Shown: in pieces, positions 56,404 through 64,000 of the stretch | How positions within the stretch are numbered: the stretch's first letter is position 1 | How the letters are laid out: every line of letters starts with the position of its first letter | Source: Lactifluus volemus | Taxonomy: Eukaryota; Basidiomycota; Agaricomycetes; Russulales; Russulaceae | Length of the DNA stretch: 64,000 nucleotides | Direction of reading: 5' to 3' | Assembly (NCBI GenBank): GCA_022376515.1 | Contig: WTXI01000116.1 | Coordinates: 48,648-112,647 of the forward strand | The notes under the pieces: model-generated | The model's input: only the letters and a program-made list of their open reading frames with translations | Told to the model about the DNA's origin: nothing | The model's database searches: none | Position numbers and translations under genes: made by a program

Positions 56404-58375
56404 TGTTGGAGGCCGAGGGGGGAACACTGACGACTTGGGGATCATCACAAGCACCCATGCAGCCTGGGGTCACGTGCGCATGCCACGCCCCAACATGCGA
56501 TGAAAACTTAAGATGGTGTCTTGGATTCTCTGGTGGGACCTGTGCAACACCAGAACAGTTCGTGAGCCTCAAGCACCCCAATTCGGAGTCCGTACCTATG
56601 GTCAGGTGAATGCCATTTGAAGATGCTCTTCTGTGACCCATGAAGGCCACATCATCGGATGTCGCACATCACAAATCAGATCAAATCTTGGGCATAACGG
56701 GCTGTACGCGAGCTCGACAACGCGTTGGGGTCAAGTGTAACAGTAATCGAAGGGCTCGGGTCGGGTTTTGGCACCTTGAGCTGCGAGAGTGTCACGGAGG
56801 CGTAGGAGGCACCCTCGTCGCGCAACGGCCACCATTTGACTATCGCCCATTGATGCGCCCACAGCCGCTTGGAAAAGAATGACGGCCTATTATCCGTCTT
56901 GAGGTGTCAAGATCCCGGCGGTTGAGAAATATGAACACTACGTACATGGCCATGCCCAACTCCGACCCCTTGGTCACCGGTATTGAGTAGGTGTCTGTGC
57001 GTACTCGATGTTCATGGTCGTGCGAAACAGACATACATTGTGCCACGTCACTCCCTGGTCACTAAACATTTCGCTTAAGATGAGTGAAGTGAAAGGAAAG
57101 GGAACAAGGCCTTTATCCAGCCATGGTTAGGTTGAAGAAAAACTGCCGGCGTGACCTCACACACCACGTGTCAACGCGGCGCGTATACCCGTGTGACACC
57201 TCCGGTTCGTTAACTCATGTCCGGTCAAGGGTCCGGTCTCAAAGATTGACATGGCCCTCAAACCATCTGCATATATCCCTGACAGTATCTCCATCCGTAT
57301 GGTTAGCAGAGTCTGCGTGCTGTCCACTATAGCTTCATTTCTTACGCGTGGTCCTGGTCCTGACTGGGCAGTAACTTCAAGTTGTACTCGAGCAGATTTT
57401 CGTTCACTGTAGCTCAGTGAAGACGTGTTCTCAGAAATCTGGGGGCATTAAATAAGACTTTAGAGAGAATAAGAATTGGCTCTGTGAATGGGTAGGAAGG
57501 AGAGGAGCGCTAGGTGCGTGGTGCCACCACCACTCTCATTTCTTCTGTGGTCACCCTTACCTTCCGTTTCTCTAGCTTCTCGTTCGTTATTAATAATTCC
57601 TCATGTTATTGTCATGTCATCCAAATACAAATTGCAGCTGTCATACCGACGCTTTCACGATACATGCTCTCCGTTGCCGTAGCTTGATTCTGGACCACTC
57701 ATAAACTGCACTCCGTGATACTAACACTTGGCGTCCCTCAACATACCGACGCTATGGTCAGCCTCAAGAGCACTCGTTGAAGCTTTGAAGGTGCAGCCGC
57801 AGGCGGCTACCAGGTGGCCACGGAACGCCATGGCACACGCAAGACCTGGCTCGGGCGCAGTGCAACTCGCACCTCAAGTAATCAATATAGAAGACGGCTA
57901 AGGAGTGAACCTTGCTCACATTTTCTTCATGCAGGGCTTCCAGATTCCGGACCAGATCCGAGCCTTGGGGGTGGACAAGTATGTGTCATTGGTCAGCGTA
58001 GCGAAAGTTGGGTTACAGATCTTTCGTAGACACGCCACTGCATCTCTAGATGTCTTTGGATATCGTTTGCAAGCCAGAAAACGAGCCTCAGACGAAATAC
58101 TCGATCCCCTCAGCGACTTCAGCGAGAAAGAGACAACCAATCTCATCCGAGACTCTGAGAAGGGTTCACCTTTGGGCAATATCCTACGTTCTCCGTGGAA
58201 AGCGAGTAAGCTAAACACAAGCACCTAACCGCTTTAAGAATGCCGTGGATTTTGACGTAGTGACCAGACTTGATATTGAAGATCTATTGGCCATACCTTA
58301 GAAAGACTCGCTGGCATGCAGCAATTGAATTCGAAGGAACACTAATCGGGGTTTGCATAGTATATACATGTGACT
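56404..58375. repeat. Duplicated 3' flank of copy 4
   Basis: Parallels 46276-48174 without the 467-bp insertion. A 107-codon + frame (57905-58228; DQIRALGVDKYVSLVSVAK) is a protein-like remnant broken in the other units; family not recognised. Confidence 0.5.
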
Positions 58376-61300
58376 CTATTTAGATGAACTGTGAACGTAT
58401 ACCGTAGCCCAATTTAATCCATACACAAATTTTGAGAGATCTACCTCCGTTCTATCTTTGCCAGCAATCCAGACTGTGTTAGCTTTATGAAGATATGGCC
58501 TGTGAATGGGAGGAATCCACAAAAGGAGTTCTTTATCTTCCCCATACATCCACCCATCACTATTGACCAGGAATTTCTCCATAAAGTATTCTGCTCTGCT
58601 TTTCCCTACATGAATCATGTGATCTCGTAAGGTCGAGGTGATAGGCTGCCCATCCAAAGTGGACGCACCAGAGTTAGTCGATTGGGTGAGTCCGGTAGAC
58701 GAGCCCACAATATCCTGTCCTGTTGTGGCATCCCACATGCGAATCGTGCTATCCCTCGAGCCGGAAATGATCCGCTGTCCGTCTGGTGAGAACAACCGAG
58801 TTGACCGATTCAGTGTGTCCAAAAACGGGCCCACTACGCCTACCCTGTAGCAGAATCCCACAAGCGAATCGTGTGATCGTACGAGGCCGATGCAATGCGC
58901 CGCCCGTCCGGTGAGAATGCAACAGCGACGACGCTATCGGTATGTCCAGTAAACGGGCTTGCTACTACCTGTCCTGTCACAGAATCCCATACACGAATAG
59001 TGCGATCGAATGAGGCTGAGGCAATTCGCCGCCCGTCCGGTGAAAACGCGACAGATTCGACCCACTGAGTGTGGCCATTAAACGGGCCCGCTACGACCTC
59101 CCCTGTCGCAGCATCCCATACTCGAATCGTGCAGTCATCTGAGGCAGAGGCGATGCGCTTCCCGTCCGGTGAGAATGCAACAGAGCGGACCGCCTCAGTG
59201 TGTCCAGTAAGCGGGCCCACTACAACCTCTCCCGTTATGGCATCCCACACACAAACCGTGCGATCCTCCGAGGCCGACGCGATGCGTTGTCCGTTTGCGC
59301 CGATCGCTCATCCGATAAATTCATCAATTTTTATCTCCATGCAAGCGCTCAGACATACAATGTACAAACCGGCGAGAATGTAATACAGTAGACTATATCG
59401 GTATGTCCAGTAAACGGGTCGCTACAATATTTCCTGTTGCGGTATCCCACATGCGAATCGTGCGATCTTCCGAGGCTGAGGCGATCCGCTCACCGTCAGA
59501 TGAGAACGTAACACAGAAGGCCCAATCCGTGTGGCCAGTAAACGGACTCCTATGACCTCTCCTGTTGTGGCATCCCACACACAAAGTGTGCAATCTGCAG
59601 AGGCCGAGGCTATCCGTTGCCCATCTGGTGAGAGTGCAACAGAAAAGATCGATTGGGTATGTCCGGTAAACGAGGCCCCTGCCACTCCTTTTCTGGGATG
59701 CCACACGCAAACCGTGCGATCATGAGGCCGAGGCAATGCGCTGCCCGTCAGGTGAGACTGAAAGCAGAAATATGGAAATGTGTGTCCAGTAAATGGGCCT
59801 GCTACGATCTGACCTGTTGCGGAATCCCACACGCAAATCGTGCGATCTCCGAGGCTGAGGTGATGTTTCCCGTCCGGAGAGAATGCGATAGAGAGATGGA
59901 GCGGTGTGTCCAGTAAATGGGCCGGCTACCACCTTTCCTGTTGCGGTATCCCACACACGAATCGTGCGATCGTCGAGGCCGAAGCGACGTGCTTCCCGTC
60001 CGGTGAGAATGCAACACACCTGCCCATTCGTGTGTCCAGTATACGGGCCGCTACGACCTCTCCGGTTGCAGCATCCCACATGCGAATCGTGCAATCTCGA
60101 GAGCAGAGGCGATACGTTCCCGTCTGGTGAGAATGTAACAAAGAAGACCTCGCGACGTGTCCAGTAAACGGGCCTGCTACACCTCTGTTGCGGCATCCCA
60201 AATACGAATCGTGTGATCATCCGAGGCTGAGGCGATGTGTTGCCCGTTGGTGAGAATGCAACGCATCTGACCCAATCCGTGTGTCCAGTAAATGGTCCCG
60301 CTACGACCTCTCCTGTTGCGGCATCCCACACGCAAATCGTGCAGTCCTCCGAGGCCGATGCGATGCGTTTCCCGTCAGGCGAGAATGCGACAGAAAGACT
60401 TCTTTGGTGTGTCCAGTAAACGGCCCGCTAAATTTCCCCCGTCGTAGCATCCCACACACGAATCGTGCGATCTCCGAGGCTGATGCGATCCGCTGCCCAT
60501 CTGGGAGAATATACAACTGAGTAGACTGGTCCGTCATGTGCTTGAATAGTCATTTCCAATGCTGGCCAATCAGACAACTGTCCGCGTCTCAGCACCAATG
60601 TATGGGGGAATAGGTGAAGGTGGTGCTCGACGATGCGGGAAGAGGATGGCGCAAAAGGGAGAGCAGATATATATATATGCGGGACGCTTCTTGATATCGC
60701 CATCCCGAAATACCGCACAAACGCGAACGCATCATCCACTAATGCCAACAGATTCTCAACCTCTGATTGGAATGATTGCTGAAATTGTACCCAATAGTTA
60801 CTACATGTCGTATAATATGATTAGAGCCGCCTACCTTCTGCTGATCAGACCGCAACCATGTGTTCAGAGATGCCAATGCTCGTGATGCAAGACCGACACT
60901 GTTCTTGATGCTAAGCACTTCCAGCCAAAAGAGAAACCTTGTCTCGAACAGCGATCGAAGTTTTGGAAACAGGTCCTGTTCAACACCAAGACGTTCTAAA
61001 TGATCCCCCAAAAAACGCAGCCATACGATAGAGCAGGTGGAACATATTTCGCAATTCGAGATTCAGATCTGGCACGTCCCTGTTGGCAACGTATGACGAT
61101 TCCAGTTTGCAAATGTTGAACTTGAGCTCATTCAGCATTAATCCAAGACAGGAATGTGCCAGCTGACGGTGAGCCCTGCCAAGGTCGATGTGAAATACCC
61201 CACTCTTCTCATCGGCCAGGAAGTCACGAAATGAGGTGTGGAGAGGGATGATCGGGAGGGTATCGTCGGATGAGGTCACGTTACTGAGAAGTGAGCCAAG

Positions 61301-63611
61301 GTGACGGAGCATCTCAACAACGCATTCCGAATCCTCGGGGTCAGGGTTCGGGGTCATCCTGGGGTGCATGTCGTCGCAGAGTAGTCAAAGAACGGATGGA
61401 AAGGGAACGAAGCAGCAAAAAGCTGCCCCATCACGGAACGAAATAGGGTCTGTGCTGCAACCGGTTTGAAGTACCCTTCCAGAACTTCTCCATATAGCTG
61501 GTCCAAAGGATCTTGCCCATCCCGACCTCGAGAGTGCCCCAATAGACGCTGTATCACCTGCTTCTTGCTAAACCCAAAGCTAGGAGGAGGATGTTTATAG
61601 CCCGGAAGCAACGGCTGCCCACTGAAACAATCCTTCCGCTGCTCCTTTGCGAGTTAACACCATGTCGTTCGAACAGGTTCAAAGGGAGTTCGCTCCGGAG
61701 ATATAACCCAATATCTTGCTCCGTCTTTGCAGCCAGTTTGTGATCGTCCATATAGAGGGTGCGTACGGACAACGCATTACAGAACGCATGTTCGATGCCG
61801 TTCTCCGGCCTCGAGGTGATGAGGATACGGAAATTGGATGGCAACTCGAACAGATGTTGAGCTAGAAACTTGTGCAACCCGTTTGACCGATCGATCACCA
61901 CTCTCATCCAACGCATCGATCACGATAAGGATTGGGTCGCTAGACTGAATGTTCTTGACTGGTTCGAGGAGAAGGGATTCGAAGAGTGTGCGATAATGTC
62001 GAGTATTACGAAGAGACGGATCATTCTTCAGTACCTTCCCGAGAGCTAATTTGAACGGAGGATAGCGATCGGAGAGATCGCGAGCGAGTGTCGTGAACAG
62101 CTGGTAAGCTTCATCTTTGGATCCCTCTTTCCGCAAAAACGCGAAGTAAGTGCAGAGGCACTTATTCTGGAATAGACGTGCGACCTCATGTGCGATTGAA
62201 GACTTTCCTGTGCCTGCTTGGCCGAGGAGCACGAGCCCACGTTGAGATTCAGGACTCTCGACCCACTTGACGATATGATCCAAAAAGTCTTCGCGTGTGC
62301 CCGGAAGACAGCGCTTCCCATGCCATATCGCCAGCCTCCTTTATAAGGCAATTCTCTGATTTTTGCGTCCAATTCTTTGTGCCCTCGTCAGGAAGATTAT
62401 CGACAAGTATTACCATTAGGACTACGCACCAGCTTCTAGCACAGCAATCCCAGTGACGACAGCAGTACGCGCGAGGAAATTATCTCGCAGTCGAGCGAGG
62501 CTTGTGCGGTACTCATCAATTTTCGCATCAACTTGCTCAGGACATTCTTCAAAGTCCGCTTTCCTGAAAATCAAATGTTCATGACGAATGCCAATAAGAG
62601 AGGTCAAGACGACGTACCGACTTGCACATCTCCGCATACGATATGATAAATTGGCACATTCCGAGACGCACTCCAGCATCTCATCCAGGATTCTTGCCTG
62701 AGTGACGCTGGTTCCATTCTTCAAGGCATCCGCCTCCCTTGCAAATTCAAACCATCCTGTATGCCTTGAGTAGTGTTTGGACGTTGTCGTCACGCTGAAG
62801 CTGGAGTAGCAAAGTCTGGCGATTGATGAAACCATTGAACGCTCCCTGTCCTCCTCAAGGCATGGAGACACACCTCGGGAATCTTTGAGAGCAGCTTCCA
62901 TGCTATGTGCATGGGGGAGCAACTGAAGCGCGAAAGCTAGCTCAGCAAAGCAAAGGTGGCAAAATCGATGTGAGACATACATCTGCGATTGGACCGATAG
63001 CGTCGAGTACTTGCTTGATAACACCAATCGCACCCTTCCATGCCGTCATCGTATCCATACCTTTCATGGCTTCCTCGGCACGATCGACAGTACGTGAGAT
63101 CTCCGTGGCCATCTTGTACTGGTCCCACAGGAGTATTCCCCGGTAGGAAGGTCACCAGGACGTGCACCACCTCCTTCAGCACCAGATTGTCCAGTGCTGT
63201 CGTTGTAGGACTTGGGTAGTGGCTGTCGCATTTAGAGAGTTCGTCGACGGTGATAGTCAAGAGGAGTGTGGCCGGCTCTCTTAAGTGTCTACCAGGTCCA
63301 TCGGCACTGCTGAAAACTATCTCGATTCTACATGTAGGATGCTCAGCAAGCGCATGAGTAAGAATTCGAAGGAATAGACGGACCGCGTCGAGCTTCGCAG
63401 GTGATCTCCTGCCTTCCGAGAAGGATGTCTGTCCGCACGGTCCTCTTCGCATAAAGAGATATTGTAATACTGGAGAGTGGTGGTAAAGCACTGCAGGAGA
63501 GTCAGTTGGACCTGGATATAAAAATCCGACACTGGCAGCTCTCACAATGCATCAACTTTTTCGTTCCACTCCACGTGCTGCGCCACGCTCTGCCTCGATC
63601 GTGTCTGCCAT
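58376..63611 (-). pseudogene. NACHT-WD40 receptor, copy 4 (many small indels)
   Basis: All domains are recognisable: WD40 tail, repeats (a clean stretch at 58840-59250), NACHT (GQAGTGKSS near 62220, ILIVIDALDES) and N-terminal region. But dozens of 1-3-nt deletions relative to copies 1-3 break the frame, in coding and non-coding parts alike, from about 58790 to the window end. About 70 bp of foreign sequence replaces part of a WD40 unit near 59298-59370. Candidate start ATG at 63611. As read it is a pseudogene, but consensus errors are a real alternative. Confidence 0.85.
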
Positions 63612-64000
63612 GTATTCTTCCCGTTGGTCACTGTAACATAAAATGTCTCTCTTTACCCGGAGGACTTTAAGACGAGGAAGATTGTGCGCCCTAGGACTGA
63701 CAAGAGGGAGAGATTTAGTACTGATCAGAGTAGAATTACTAAGATAGGTACCAGTGACCTCGAGCTGGGGTATACTCGATTGCATTCCGCTGGCCTGGTC
63801 GCTGATCGCGCTAATCAAAGGCAATTATCTAGTAAATACTAGAATCGAAAACGAAGATGAAGTGACTGATGTACCCGATTCCGGAGTTTGGAGGATCTGG
63901 CTATAGTAATGGTTAACAGGAGCATCGGCATCAGGCGTGAAAGGCGTTGTATTCGGTTGTGAAGAGCCATCGTAAAATGAAGTGAGAAGTTGAGACAAGC

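Noticed and set aside
1..64000. tRNA, rRNA or other structural RNA genes
   Set aside because: I saw no convincing cloverleaf or rRNA motifs by eye; a tRNAscan/Rfam search would be decisive.

Overview
The window looks like a gene-poor, repeat-rich chromosomal stretch of a basidiomycete fungus, most likely an Agaricomycete. The evidence is introns of about 53-60 nt, two chromodomain Ty3/gypsy retrotransposons, a CK1-type kinase of the kind expanded in mushrooms, and a tandem family of NACHT-WD40 (STAND/NLR, HET-E-like) genes. All calls come from reading the sequence. No database search was run.

Layout. 1-858: 3' part of a CK1-family kinase gene (+). 859-10027: Ty3/gypsy element 1 (-), decayed, with 578-bp LTRs. 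10028-10683: spacer ending in part of a ~140-bp tandem repeat. 10684-19156: Ty3/gypsy element 2 (-), 937-bp LTRs with no difference seen by eye and a perfect 5-bp target duplication; it is nearly intact. 19157-24050: rest of the tandem repeat, an eL14 ribosomal-protein pseudogene split by a 2.66-kb poly(A)-type insertion, then duplicated flank. 24051-63611: four tandem NACHT-WD40 genes, all (-). Copy 1 (24051-32501) is split by a 3.2-kb TIR element carrying a Sla2/HIP1R-like gene fragment. Copy 2 (37980-43210) is the only copy I can read end to end. Copy 3 (48175-53340) has a few one-base lesions. Copy 4 (58376-63611) is full of small indels. The stop codons of copies 2, 3 and 4 are 10,195 and 10,201 bp apart, so the array grew by ~10.2-kb segmental duplication. 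The spacers hold an MFS-transporter fragment, a second eL14 pseudogene, a hypothetical acidic ORF, two duplicated Ty1/copia remnants and a 467-bp insertion.

How things work together. The NACHT-WD40 proteins are predicted intracellular receptors of the type that controls fungal heterokaryon incompatibility or immunity: a P-loop NTPase switch followed by 14 WD40 repeats (two seven-bladed propellers), with near-identical 43-residue repeats that can exchange sequence. The retrotransposons show what looks like a full replication plan: TATA box, start site, an 11-nt leader complementary to a PBS one base from the LTR (Tf1-type self-priming), gag, a -1 overlap into pol, chromodomain and polypurine tract.

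Most novel point: both Ty3 elements carry, inside the 3' end of pol, a second reading frame in the same relative phase. Its protein sequence is conserved between the two divergent elements where the pol frame is not. This looks like an undescribed overprinted accessory gene, followed in the pol frame by a conserved Cys/His (zinc-knuckle-like) C-terminal module beyond the chromodomain.
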